This document shows positions 10,418-22,896 of a DNA stretch of 64,000 nt, piece by piece. The stretch is from contig NC_135552.1 in the NCBI RefSeq assembly GCF_964340395.1, positions 12,178,194-12,242,193 of the forward strand, in the 5' to 3' direction. The first letter of the stretch is position 1; each line of letters starts with the position of its first letter. A program made the position numbers and the translations under genes. Under the pieces are notes generated by a model. The model was not told the DNA's origin, did not search any database, and was given only the letters and a program-made list of their open reading frames with translations. This DNA is from Glandiceps talaboti (lineage: Eukaryota > Hemichordata > Enteropneusta > Spengelidae).

Positions 10418-13400
10418 ATGTGTGGTATATGGGCCATATTTGGTAGTGATGAAAACGTGTCCAAACAGTGTGCAAGTGCACTGACTATCCAACATCGAGG
10501 ACCTGACGCCTTTCGCATCGAGAATGTCAACCATTTTAAAAACTGTTGTTTCGGATTTCATCGTTTAGCCATCGTAGATGATTTAAATGGAATGCAACCT
10601 ATGAGAGTCAAATCACATCCACATATATGGTTATGTTACAATGGGGAAATTTACAATTATAGGAAGGTAAGTTTTAACAAAATTTTACTATCATTCCTTT
10701 AAATGTTGCTATGGAAACCAAGACGTCAGCAAACTAAGATGGATACAAACTAAAACTATATTTTCAGAATGTTGATATAGGTTATGAGCATATGTTAATG
10801 TATGTACTCATAGTAGGGTAGTGCCTCTAATAGTGAGTTTTCTTCAAGTGGCTGTATGTTCAACTTCATTCAGTGTTATAAGGCACCACCGCTTTCACCC
10901 ACATGTGTAATCTACTACGTATAACAAGGATGTCTATCTTTAGAATTTTGACATTCTCTCAGTGAAACATGGCAGTGGATTGCATTGAGTTTCAACATTT
11001 TCATATAAATAACTGTTATTTGTTACCTATAATAGTGTTAAACACTTCAGGAGTCTAAAATGTGAGATGTGAGATTAAAAAAATAATCCTAGGACCATGA
11101 AGTTGAAGACTTTAAATTTGTACATAACTATAATTGTGCTATCATGCACTTCAATCCACAGGTCCAAAATCAATATGATTTTGACTACCAAACAGACTGT
11201 GATGGTGAAGCAATCATTCATTTATATGCTAATCTGGGTATTGAGGCTGCTACAAAATTATTGGATGGCGTTTATGCTTTCATTTTGCTTGACACTGCCA
11301 ATAGAAAGGTAAGGACATCACCAATGGTGTATTATGTTAGGAACTGACAGTGTCTATGTCTTCAGATATAGTTGTCTGCATTATAGAGTTTTATCATTGC
11401 AAAATATTTGGTGTGTGTATGCATATATGTATGTATATATATTTGTATGCATGTATGTATGTATGTATGTATGTATGTATGTATGTATGTATGTATATAT
11501 ATTTGTATGCATGTATGTATGTATGTATGTATGTATGTATGTATGTATGTGTGTGTATGTATGTACATACGTATGTATGTATGTATGTGTTTGTATGTAT
11601 GTATGTATGTATGTGTGTATGTATGTATGTATGTATGTATGTATGTATGTATGTATGTATGTGTGTATGTGTGTATGTATGTGATGGCGTATATGTGGGG
11701 TCAGTAAGAGCATCGTTGTTTGTACGTGTGAATGGGTGAATATGTGTACAGTATACAAAAAAACTAGACGAGAATATATTTGATCCCTGGTTGTATGATA
11801 TTTGTGAGAACAAATGACAGAACCAGACAATTTCTAGGTTTTCTTGGGCAGAGATTTGTGCAATGTTTATAGCCTTATGTTTATTTTGTTGTATTTCTAG
11901 GTATTCTTGGGTAGAGATTTGTATGGTGTTAGACCAATGTTCAGATTACTAAAGGATGATGGTTTTCTCGCTGTGTCTTCAGAAGCCAAAGGTAAATAAA
12001 CTATGTGACTAGGGCAAACAGAATATGTGTGTGTGTGTGGGGGGGGGGGGGGGGGGGTTATCCACGTATTGATTACTGCTCCAAATGTAATCTTCTGATT
12101 GAAAAAATACAAAGTATCAAAGAGATATATCATGGTAAATGTGATGTTTTCATCAGAGGTTTTCCCATAAACCCTTGCAGGAAATCCCAAAAATTGGTGA
12201 ACAGTGAAGTGTCAAGCATAGTAGGGCTTTTTTTACAAAATATCAAACTTGCGTACATTACCAAGGTGCTATTTTATGACCTAAAACTGTGTATATGTCG
12301 ATAGCAGTAATCAGTACAAGTATAGTACAGTACTAAAGGCAGAAATGTCTGTGGACTTTTCCTTCAATGGAACAACATTTGACATTCTGTTTGTTGGTGT
12401 TGTAATCTTCTACAGGTTGTATAGGTTACACATTTGTAGTAAATTTATTTGTGATGTATTCGTCTCTCCAGGTTTGATGGGTTTGGCACACGGTGATAAT
12501 GATCATGACATTGATGTTATTCCATTTCCACCTGGTCACTACGAAGCTTATGATCTTAAAATGAGTGGTAAAGTGTCATTTATAGAAAGAGTACAATTCA
12601 ATGCTGTTGGGGATATCCCTAAATGGTCTGAGCTTGAAGGCAATGTCAAACCAAGCAGTAAGTATTTGTTATTATTTGACATCATGTGATGACAGCAAGT
12701 TAACTATCAGCTAGCTAACATAGACACAAACTATAATTACATTTGTGTTGTATGTGGCAGATTACACAAGTGGATGACAATGGTGATATTGGGTGATAAA
12801 GTGATGATAAGTGTGCCTTGGTAATGCAGGTATAATCACCCTGTCATCAAGATAGTGTAACCACTGAATGATGTTGAATTTGTGGCCACTTGGGTGAAAA
12901 GTTGCTCTCAGAAATACCACCCTACTGTGAGTGTAGTTACATCACTTGAACAGCCATAGATAGTTTATATCAACATACTGCAGTTTTAGTTTGTGTCTGT
13001 GTTAGTTAGTTGATAGTTCAGTTGCCGTTGTTGTAGTTCCATTGAACAAAGTTGCTCCATAAATAACAATTTTAGGGAATATCTGTATTTGATACTGAGG
13101 ACAGAATGTTATCTCATAACAGGTGAAATCTTGTGTAGTAAGTTACGCTTGAATAAGCATAATTTATGTGGTGTGTTTTCAAAAAAAAAATTTTCAGAAA
13201 TTTTTCCACAAACTTAGTGATAAGTTATAAAAATATTATATCAACTTAAAAACAAATTCCATAAAGTTATCTACGGTCATATTATTCTTGTTCATAAATG
13301 AATTGAACTTCCAAACCTGATGAAATGTACTTACTACTGGTATGAAAGTACTGGTTCTGTATAATGAATCACACCATAGTGGGAACCTGGAGGAATGATG

Positions 13401-16400
13401 CATGTACATTATGACTACATAAAGACTAACATAGCTATATTGTGTTGTAGGTGAAGACCAAAAGGAAAACATCCGTGTTCTCCTCAAAGAGGCTGTTAGG
13501 AAACGATTGATGGCACATCGTAGGATAGGTTGTCTTCTCTCAGGTAATCAAAGTGTTATTATGTTGATGTAATCTCAGTCATCAGTGATTTGGAACACAA
13601 ATTGGTTTGGCCATGAACTCCTTTGTATCAACTTGAGTGTGAATCAAAACAAGCTTGTTTCTCCACTGGGATGTACAGAAAGAAATGTTCTTTTCTACCA
13701 ATTTGAACTTATGCCTCATTTGGGAATTTTTGCCGTGTGACACATTGCCTCATGGGAGTCAGTGGAAAATAGGTGAAAAATGAATATTCATTGCTTTTTC
13801 GCTGACAGTAATAAGCACTTAGGAGTCATGAATATTCATTATTTATCTATTTCATATGCATTTCTGCTGACGCCCTTGAAGTAATATAACTTAAGTCACT
13901 TTTCAGAATCCAAAGTTTCTAAAAATTCCTTTTATTTCCAAGAGTGGCATTCTCCTTTAAAGATGGCATGTTTTACAGAACATTCCTTCATTTTCATCAA
14001 TATAATTCTCAGGTATTTAATTTTGGCATTAAATATATTTTCATGACAGGTGGTCTAGATTCCAGTTTGATTTGTGGTTTACTTTGTACAACTGCAAAAG
14101 AAGAAGGTATCACATACCCAATTCAGACATTCTCTATCGGTATGGAAGGAAGTCCTGATATCAAAGCTGCAAGAAAGGTAAATATTAGTAGAAACTAAGA
14201 TATCATTGTTTTGTTCTAAAAATGAGTACCAAGTCAGAAATTTGTAATTCTTAGTATTATTAGTCATCAAAATAATACCCTTGAATAATTATTTTCAAAT
14301 GTGGAATCTTCTGTAATCTGTAAGGCACATCGTGATGGGGTACCCTTTCACTTGCTGATAGGTGTGGCATGCCATACACATTATATCTTACTGACTAAAT
14401 CTTCTGTTACCCTGTAGCTCAGCCATGTTAATATTATGTTGAGATTTTGAAAGGTTTCCTTCATTCTAGAATATGTGGCACCCAAAAAACATTCAACAAT
14501 TACATTGTCAAAACATAGACTAGTATTAGATTGCAGGGCTACCAATTCTTGTTATGGGGCTACTGTAATTTGCAGTTAGTAGCCCACTCGGGCTTTGGAG
14601 GTGGGTGGGGGGGGTGTCATTGTGGTTTGGATTGTGATGAAAGAAAAAAATCCTTTTCTACAATGGCATATAGCATTGTCTGAAATGTGGTACATATAAA
14701 TGTTTGTTCTTGTCCCAGTTTACATGATTTCTTTAATATTACTTATTAGATCAAACATAACTATACATATTCATTTACATGTATTACCTAGCTACCACGC
14801 TACTTACAGGACATTTAGAAAATATATTTCTCCATTCTTATTTATTCAACAAATGTTCTCTATTTACAAAGCAATTCCATTTTTGTGATGTAGGTGGCAA
14901 ATGCTTTAAGTACAGAACATCATGAGATAATCTTTACAGAAGAAGAAGGTATTGCAGCCTTGGAAGATGTTATCTATAGTCTTGAAACGTACGACATCAC
15001 AACGGTTAGAGCATCTGTTGGTGAGTGAGAATATTAACGAATTGTGCCCATCCCATAAGTACAGTAGACCTCAAATCGCTTTGATTATTAACCCTTGATA
15101 ATGCATACGTAATTTCAGCCTCACAGAACAAACCTTCTCCAAACAATCGTGAACTATAGAATACTTGGCAATCTTTTTTTTTTATCTCAAACACACTAAG
15201 ACACATATAATACCACATTGCTGGAACCACAGAGAGACTTAGTTGTGTTGATGAAGGATGATCACATTTTCTTGTCTTTGTTTTTCGTTGCTAGGTATGT
15301 ATTTGATATCCAAGTACATCCAGAAGATGACAGACAGTGTGGTCATCTTTTCTGGGGAAGGAGCCGATGAATTGTGTCAGGGGTATATTTATTTCCATAA
15401 AGCACCTTCAGCAGAAGAGGCTGACATTGAGAGTAGAAGACTGCTGAAAGATCTTTATATGTACGATAATTTGAGGGCCGACAGAACTACCGCAGCAGCT
15501 GGGTAAGTTGATTATTACTTATTTCCACTTGGATTTGATGGTACTGAATCCATCCAGCTCCTGGTTTGTTACTTGGTATTTGTTATTACTTTCCTCTTTT
15601 TTCATCTTAATTTGGACTGTATCAAAATATGACATCTGTCAGTCAGATAGTATGTAATACATTGATACTGACTCTCTGTTTACTTTGATATTGTCATGTG
15701 TTCAGCCATTTTGGGAATTTCCTGCAAGGGTTTATGGGGAAAACCTCTGGTGATGACATCATATTTACCACCTCTCTGTCTTGACAAATACAAAGCATGT
15801 CAAGGCATATAGTAAATGTGATATCAAATGTAGTATGGCTTTTTTTTTACAAATTTTTCACCCATAGCCTCACAACTGAAAAGTTGTTTATCAACTCTCT
15901 TATCTCGGTAGAAACATTATATATATTAAATCAAACTTTTCACATTTTGGTAAAATTTTGATAAATTTTGAACTGTGACAAACATTAGTTCTTACAGGCT
16001 ACTTATCTTTTACCCACAGACTGGAACTGCGTGTACCTATGCTGGATCATCTCTACTCTGCATACTACCTATCCTTACCACCAAAAGACAGACAACCACA
16101 AAAAGGTGTTGAGAAATATTTGCTACGCTCTGCTTTTGATGGTCTTGATTTAATTCCAAAAGAAGTTTTATGGAGACCTAAGGAGGCTTTTAGTGATGGC
16201 GTGTCGTCTGATAAGAAAGCCTGGTTTGAAGTATTGCAGGACTATATTGCTACTCAGGTAAGATTTTGAATCTACCTAAGGGGGCTTTTACTGATAAGGT
16301 GTTGTCTAATGAGAAAGCTTGATGTGAAATATTACAGGACTGTAATGGTACTCACTTGGGACTTTTAATCTACCTAAGGGGTCTTTTAATGATATGCTAT

Positions 16401-17322
16401 CATCTGTTAACAAAACCAGGACTACACTAGTCTAGTTCCTGACGGCCGTGTTCCGATGTACACTACGTTATCTCTACACATTATTGTGAGTAATGTGTGA
16501 AGATAACTTAGTGTAAATTGGAACACGGTCATCAGGAACTAGATTAGACTAAACTGATACATCCCAAACAAAACAATTGCATTTTTTAATCCAAAGTCAA
16601 TAGTGTCACATCATCCTTGAAACCCCTACTAGTGTAGATAAATGACACTTTTGTTTGTAAGAACTAAAAATTCTATAAATATGTCATTCAAAAACCTTTT
16701 ATGAAGTCAGGGCGATTGATTAGATGGGAGTGGCTTGCCTGGAAGTCACCAGTTTGAGCGTTACTGCTGGTATTTGTTTTTGAATGGCTATTCCTTTGGC
16801 AAGATTTGAACCAGTCAACCCAGCTGTGAAATTGAGGACCTGGTAGGACAGAGGTTACACTGTGAATGCTTTGATCCTATGTGCTTACAGCAGTGCAATG
16901 GATTTTATTCTCTCTCTGTGGAAGTTGAGGGCGTACAAACAGCCATTGTGGTGTTATTAGGTGTGTATGAGGGGTAATAACTGTAAATCACTTTTGGCAC
17001 AATTTGGAAAAGCATTTCATACAAATTGATATGATTATGTTTAAGAGCTTGGATGGCTTCACAAACCGTAATCTGCAATGAGCTAAATCTCAGATCTTCT
17101 TCACTTTTCCCCCCGTAGGTAAACGATGAGTTACTTGAGGATGCTCCCAAAAAGTTTCCCTTCAACCCACCAAAGACAAAGGAAGGCTACTTCTATAGGA
17201 AAACCTTTGAGAAGCACTTCCCAGGACAGGCAGAAAATTTCATCAAATACATTTGGATGCCAAAATGGAGTCAAACAGATGATCCCTCTGCTAGGACACT
17301 CAAGCATTACAAGAGTTCCTAA
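10418..17322 (+). CDS. ASNS: Asparagine synthetase (glutamine-hydrolysing), complete
   Basis: Cytosolic enzyme making asparagine from aspartate, glutamine and ATP. Ten coding exons: 10418-10666, 11162-11308, 11901-11991, 12472-12657, 13451-13543, 14050-14177, 14894-15020, 15295-15502, 16020-16257, 17119-17322. All junctions are GT-AG and in frame, giving 556 residues (human 561). The protein starts MCGIWAIFG, with catalytic Cys2 of the N-terminal glutaminase domain, then QHRGPDAF and CYNGEIYN. The synthetase domain has the pyrophosphate loop SGGLDSS (about 255-261, split by intron 6), [23 protein letters not shown] (360-367) and [10 protein letters not shown]. No key residue is missing. Two exons have partial tandem copies in adjacent introns (11831-11893, 16272-16425). 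A polyadenylation signal is at 17920-17925. Likely induced by ATF4 (sites at 6709, 8917, 9228). Confidence 0.97.
11409..11682. repeat. (GTAT)n tetranucleotide array
   Basis: About 270 bp of GTAT/TATG repeats with GTGT interruptions in ASNS intron 3, starting about 100 bp after the exon 3 donor. The Cys/Met/Tyr/Val-rich and Thr/His/Ile-rich ORFs on both strands are artefacts of the repeat. Confidence 0.97.
11831..11893 (+). pseudogene. Decayed tandem copy of the ASNS exon 4 acceptor and exon start
   Basis: TTTCTAG followed by GTTTTCTTGGGCAGAGATTT parallels the true exon 4 start at 11894 (TTTCTAG then GTATTCTTGGGTAGAGATTT) 63 bp downstream. The copy keeps an AG acceptor. Since 63 is a multiple of three, splicing to it would encode VFLGRDL again and then hit the true acceptor's TAG as an in-frame stop. 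Confidence 0.8.
12016..12058. repeat. GT-run plus poly-G tract after ASNS exon 4
   Basis: Short (TG)n followed by about 20 G, starting some 30 bp past the exon 4 donor. Confidence 0.9.
12146..12370 (+). repeat. Dispersed '67-bp unit' repeat, single-unit copy with head
   Basis: In ASNS intron 4. It has the family's head segment (CATAAACCCTTGCAGGAAAT about 12167-12186) and then one unit containing GATAGCAGTAATCAGTACAA and GGACTTTTCCTTCAA. Multi-unit relatives lie at 33.2, 50.9 and 53.4 kb. Confidence 0.75.
12702..13018. mobile_element. MITE family A (AGACACAAACTA ends), 317 bp
   Basis: Terminal inverted repeats of about 35 bp: left end AACTATCAGCTAGCTAACAT then AGACACAAACTA, right end the imperfect reverse complement. 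No coding capacity. In ASNS intron 5. Relatives at 18.26 and 57.9 kb, with a degraded one near 10.73-10.94 kb. Confidence 0.75.
16272..16425 (+). pseudogene. Decayed tandem copies of the ASNS exon 10 3' part
   Basis: The last about 80 bp of exon 10 plus its donor region is repeated with a 98-bp period: CCTAAGG anchors at 16177 (true exon), 16275 and 16373. Copy 2 still reads [16 protein letters not shown] then a stop, mirroring [16 protein letters not shown]. Its donor has decayed. Copy 3 is shorter and more diverged. 98 is not a multiple of three, so inclusion would also shift frame. Confidence 0.85.
16423..16554. mobile_element. Fold-back element, about 130 bp hairpin
   Basis: Near-complete inverted repeat: AGTCTAGTTCCTGACGGCCG on the left pairs with the segment ending AGGAACTAGATTAGACT on the right, and the central part (TACACATTA / TAATGTGTG) also pairs. 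Lies in ASNS intron 10, directly after the exon 10 copies. Probably a small non-autonomous DNA transposon. Confidence 0.7.
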
Positions 17323-17919
17323 AGAAACTGTTTCTTTTATCTTCTGAAGGACTTTATTTTAATCTTTTTAAATACTTATAGGGGGTCATATTACAGGGTT
17401 GTGTTATAAGTACTAATATTCTGTTTATGTTGTCCAACATACAGGGCAGTTTCTTCACAAGTCTTCCCAAGTGTATCAAGTTCAGAGCAACCCATTTATC
17501 TGAAAAAGACAAATCTATCATTGATTTTCTTAGTTATAATGTCTAACACTATATTTACTGATTCACATAGGTTATAACGCATGAGCAGTTCAGAGTTTTG
17601 TCACATCTACAATTGGCTGATCATACCGCCACCTAGTGGTCAGTTGTAACTATGGAATTGGTCATTCTGATGAGGACTGTCAACCAAAAGCTCAATGCCA
17701 TACATTTTGAACTACTTGTATGTGTTTATAACCTATGGAAGTCATTTGATCTACCAAGCTGAACATTTTTAATCACCTTATTTTATCGTTATATACTTAA
17801 ACTCTTCCTATTGTACAACATTGTTTTAGTTTCTTCCATTTTTAAACTCTTTGAATCAGCAATATTATTTTTCAGGTAAGAAAGCGTACATATATCGTCA
17901 ACAGAAAAGGAAAAACATT

Positions 17920-17925
17920 AATAAA
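17920..17925 (+). terminator. Candidate ASNS polyadenylation signal AATAAA
   Basis: First canonical AATAAA downstream of the ASNS stop, about 600 bp after it. Other AATAAA hexamers occur near 18.6 kb. Confidence 0.4.
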
Positions 17926-18258
17926 ATAGAATTTATTCCATTTTAATTGACATTGTCTCATTGACACCTGAAAGTATATAGCCCTACTGTTTATACTCTG
18001 ACTATTAAAGTATATTACAGTAAGCTACAAAGTTTCTGCCAAAGTGTTTGACAGGGTTTATTTTGCCATGAGTGCATTACAATACAGTATACTGTATCTA
18101 ATTTCAAATCTTGCCAGCCTGTTTTTGATGTATAAAGACTCCTTTATATAGACAAGATATAATTCCCCAAACTATATGTAGAAGAAAAATACAAGAGATA
18201 TGGGACAGTACAATATAATTACTTTTGGTAAATTGGAAACAATGATATAACTTTGGTT

Positions 18259-18523
18259 TACTAAGATAGACACAAACTAAAACTCATCACAACCTGTTGA
18301 TGCAATGGTGATAAGGTATTGGATGGGCATTGGTCCAATTATAGTCTCAGTATGGGTGGCTCTGTGAAAGCTAGTTCCTGTACTTTTTTTGGACTTCCAA
18401 TGTTTACACTATTTTGATCACAGGGTGATTAGACTTTAATACACAACAGAGGAACTGCTATCACCCACTTGTGTAATCTACTACATTGAATAACAATAGA
18501 TTTAGTTTGTGTCTATCTAAGTA
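18259..18523. mobile_element. MITE family A copy, about 265 bp
   Basis: Left end ACTAAGATAGACACAAACTA and right end TAGTTTGTGTCTATCTAAGT are perfect reverse complements over 20 bp. Interior shares ACTTGTGTAATCTACTAC-type sequence with the 10.7-kb and 57.9-kb relatives. Intergenic, downstream of ASNS. Confidence 0.8.
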
Positions 18524-18529
18524 TACCGA

Positions 18530-20960
18530 AGCCTCAATTACCGAAGTAATTTTTCAGTTTTTATGGTTCCTTTTACAAGGTGAGGGTTATCCTCTAAAAT
18601 CATTGTATGCCTTGTGAATAAAGTAAAAATAAAGTTAATGAAAAGTGTCTAATTTTGCTTCCATACAGCAACTGATACGGAAGACAGAAACAGCAAAATA
18701 ACATCCATGTAGTTGAAAATACCATCTTTTAAAATGCATCTGTTGTATACAGTGCAGGCTAAAGAAAGTGTTTTTTTCCTTGGTGCTAGCCAAGTATTAA
18801 TTTGAACTGATACTTGTACCAATAATTTTAAAAATCTCATGTAAGTCCTCTTAAGCATAGACCCTCCACCTGGGCTATGTTATATTTTTTAAAGTGACTT
18901 CGTTATTTTAACTTTTAAGTTATCAACTCTAGCCTGTATTTGTTTCTAAAACATAATATATCAGTATCCTAAAGACACTGCAACTACAAAGACTTTTGTG
19001 TTTTGTTCTTTGTCATAATTTCTTTCAATTGTATTGTCTATATATTTTCATAATTGACTTTTAAAATATGGAAATATTAATTATGATATAGATAAGAGGG
19101 TTGGAATGATCCGGGTATTAATAAAATCATGAATATTATTGAAACTTGGATTTTTCAGAATGACTATTTACAAAACACTTCATTTGTTGTGACACACTCT
19201 GCCACTAGTAATAGGTACACATTGCAGTGTTCATTGGACCCAAATCTTATACAACTATAGTTCTCTTTACAGCACTGTTCAAGACACATCACCAAGAGTT
19301 GCAAGGAGGTTTTTGTATTCACCGTGTTAGTGGAAAAACATGCTTTGACTTGTAAAAATGTAGACCCTTAATAATCAATGTATCTGATTCCATGAAATTA
19401 GACAGTGTTACTGAAAATGTCATAAATGAGTTGAACTTTGTTTCATTGTACGTTTATTTCCCATCACTACAATTCAACCCTAACAGCTCATTCTGTTGAC
19501 CTCTATGGAAAGATGGCCATGTTTATAGTCTTATACAATAAACCCCTTTCTAGTGATACAAACAACTATACATTAATAATAATAAAAATGTTTATTCACC
19601 AATATAATAAAATTAAAAAATTAAAATACATACATATACAGAATAAACATGGCAAAAAGGGATCAAGAAATAGTAAAGCCACCAGCTTGTATCCCTAGAG
19701 ACTAACAAACATACATGTAAGTGCATATACACATAACAATTGCCATATCAAACTATCACTTTGAAAGAAACTAGAAAGAAACATTAAAAAACAAACAAAC
19801 AAAAACAACATAGCATAGCAAACAAGATTGGAACAGTAAAATTGACACGCCTACAATTTCCATTACATTGTGGTTACTACTGTTTACCTGTCCACAATGC
19901 CATTCTTTCTGATTACAGAATGTGATTGAATAAGAAAATTTAAAACGTGATCGTAAGCATGCGTTTATAAAAGATGAATTGAATCTAGTAAATATCAATA
20001 ACGCATGAAACAAGAGGCTCTTACATGTCAGATCTTTCAACAGTAGATCGAATGAATACACATTGGGATTTTGTAGTTATTTTTATACATCAAACAAAAA
20101 TATTTATTCAATCCAAAATATGATAGAAATAGTCTGCAAGCTTTCACTAAATTGCATTGCAAGTTACTTGTAATGTCTGTGAATTGTATTTCGTTATAGA
20201 TTCACAATAACATAGATAAGCTTATCACACTTTACAAAGATTGGTGAAGGATTACAGCCTTGTATTAAAGTCAATATACTGTCAGAATCCCTGTTGTGTT
20301 TCAATATACATCACTCCACAGAAATAAAGACATTTTTGTAAACTTCACTGGGTTCTGAGGAGTCATTTCATAAAATGATTCTGTGTAACCATCCTATATG
20401 TAACTATATATACAAAGTAGTAACTCTTGTACATACAACATTAATGGTTCTAGTAAAGACAATTGTTTTACAACTGAAATGGCAAAATTTTACACATTGA
20501 AAATCAAAAAAAAAATGTTTGTCATAGTAGATCTACAAATATTACAAGCACTCACAACTTTTCTCAAAGCCTAAGTTGTATACTATTGACAGTAAAATCA
20601 AGGTGATTTTTGGGTAGAAACACAAATTTTAATCATGATGAAGATACCAAAGAACAAACAAATGAACCCTATTTTCTTGAATGGACTTTGATAAAAACAA
20701 AATTACAATTTAAAAGCAATATTGGTGGAAAGTTGTGTCAAAAGCATCCCTATACTTCAATATAGAACATCAGGGTGATGTATTTTCATACAGTTTTCAT
20801 CTCAAAATGTCTGTCAAAATGTTATCTGCACTGCTTCTTTTGTTCTGGACTGACAACAAATATAGAATGAAGTGTTTTCGACTATTTTGATTGTTGGGTA
20901 GTCAGTGGGCTGAGGATGAGTTTTGTAGTGTGCATCATTCAATAGAGGCTGAAATGTTAG
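18530..20960. other. Intergenic, AT-rich, no recognised gene
   Basis: Between ASNS and SEC22A. Short ORFs here lack similarity, codon character or splice context that I can recognise. I see no RNA gene. Confidence 0.55.
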
Positions 20961-20965
20961 TTTTA

Positions 20966-21021
20966 TGCAGACTGTACGATGTGTGAGGGCGCCCTGTCAT
21001 GGCATACCTTACAGACTATCA
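20966..21021 (+). mobile_element. MITE family B, partial
   Basis: Contains TGTGAGGGCGCCCTGTCATG and GGCATACCTTACAGACTAT, the right half of family B elements. The left arm is short (GCAGACTGTACGATGTG). It abuts the decayed ORF at 21026-21560. Confidence 0.6.
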
Positions 21022-21025
21022 TGGA

Positions 21026-21560
21026 TGTATACGGGAGATTCATATCTTCTCCACTGTGCATGGTTTCAACTGTCTATCCAACTTTTTGGTAACCTCCTTC
21101 TTTCGAAAACTTGCTGCATCTTCATCGTCTTTCTCTTCCAACAATTTTGTAAAGGATGTAGAGAGATCTTTTCAAATGACATCTTCCTCCTTCTCTATCG
21201 ACTGCTTCAGTAACGTTAACTCTTAAACCTTTTAGTTCTTTTTTCAAGCTGATCTTCTCACCCTCCTGTAGACTCTTTACTTTCTCTCCTCTAATGCTTT
21301 TCTTGGCAGTCGGTCATTTCGGCTTGACAACATCAGATCTGTTGTTCTCTCTGTGTACCGTGGATGTCAGGTTTGTTCTGTATACAGTGCATATATCACA
21401 TCGTCGTGTAGATGATTGTGTTAACAGCTTACACCTGGTGTGCGTAACGGTTGCCATGTTGTGTCCTATCTTCTCCTCGTAGACTTCAACATTCCCATAC
21501 CTGTTTTGGAAGATGGCTGTAAGGTTCAACGACGGTGACTTTGTACGGCACAGAGAGTCA
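21026..21560 (-). pseudogene. Decayed transposase-type ORF fragment
   Basis: Minus-strand reading shows a Cys motif RRCDICTVYRTNL, then after one in-frame stop VKSLQEGEKISLKKELKGL and RVNVTEAVD. After a frame change it continues with LLEEKDDEDAASF and ends near KKLDRQLKPCTVEKI. From memory this order (CxxC-xYR-xL, basic coiled region, acidic stretch, then SF) resembles the region before the catalytic part of P-element/THAP-like transposases common in marine invertebrates. Stops and at least one frameshift make it a pseudogene. The family assignment is tentative. Confidence 0.38.
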
Positions 21561-22896
21561 AACCCTTAAATTTGTTACCACTACAGATAATTACTGTTGC
21601 TACTGCTTCAAGGAAGGCATGGCAAGACTCACTATTTAGTGTGACTGGAACATCAGTAAGGGTTGGGATTGTTTAGTTCATTTATTTATTACAATCCGTT
21701 TTTTTTTTCATATAACAATTATTAAATATTACCGAGGTGGGTGATGAAAATCTTGATATTCTACCATAATATTCAAAGTAAATTAAAACAGAACAAAATT
21801 TGGCAAACAATTCTTCATAAAACAAATTAAGAACTGAAGATACATATAATTTCAAACTCTATAATGTTAGTTACATAATTAGCATCACCAGGCTTAGAAT
21901 TTCAACTCACAATTTACCCATTTGAAGATTAAGATACATAAATATAACACCCCCCCCCCCGAAGAAAGACTGTGTATTATGTAGACCGAGAGGCTGTTGG
22001 CGATGAATTCCGTACTATACTAGAATAATGTTGATACTGGTGTATAATAAACGCCAGAATTAATTTCCTAAACGAAATCCATACAGTGCAAACCAGTCTA
22101 TCAAAATCTATCAAATGAACAAGTAAGGATCCAGCATAGGTTCATTGCCAACAGTTTGGGTCAATTTATCACGGTACTGTTGATATTAAATTATAACCAT
22201 TTGCAATTATTTATGGATTAACATGATATTTATTATCATATTTAGTTTTTGTGTTGTTGCATTTCTACTTTTGTCCATGAATTATGTATTTTTCACACAT
22301 AGTTTTGTACCAAATAGAATATATGATACTAAATTTTGGTATTTCATTATTTCTTCGTGTCATAAACGAAATCACCCGCTATCTCTTATTCTTATCATTC
22401 TTACGAACAAATCTCGTAACATTTATACTAACAAGCAGAGTAATACGCAGAGTGCCTTTTAATATGCAGAAAAAAATTATATCACAAAAACATAAGAGTT
22501 CGGCTTGTGCCCCTTTAAAAAAAAATTAGTTACGATGTCGATTACATCATGATGTAAACGTCAACAATAATAACGTGGTTGCATGAACTACATTCTGCAT
22601 TCTGGCTGACGTGTCAATACAACAGCGCCCTCGTTCGACCACCAGACGTTGATTAATGGAGATTCCCTGAAATACCCAGCTGCAACCACAAGGAAGCATT
22701 ACTGCTTGTTTGAATCGATTGCGTCCTTGGTATTCACCAAGGTCACCGAGGGAAATACGGGGGTCAACTCCATATGGTAGCTCGAATTGTTGCTAGATTG
22801 TATGGTGTAGATTTATCGTCGTGCACTGGGGGTCACCAGCCCCATAATTCTGATAGATACCTTGACACAGAATACTGAAGCATAACAAAACGCAAA

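Noticed and set aside
11334-11830. Several 70-150-codon ORFs rich in Cys/Met/Tyr/Val or His/Thr/Ile on both strands
   Set aside because: They are translations of the GTAT/CATA tetranucleotide array in ASNS intron 3; the same applies to 36489-37279 and 38719-39384.
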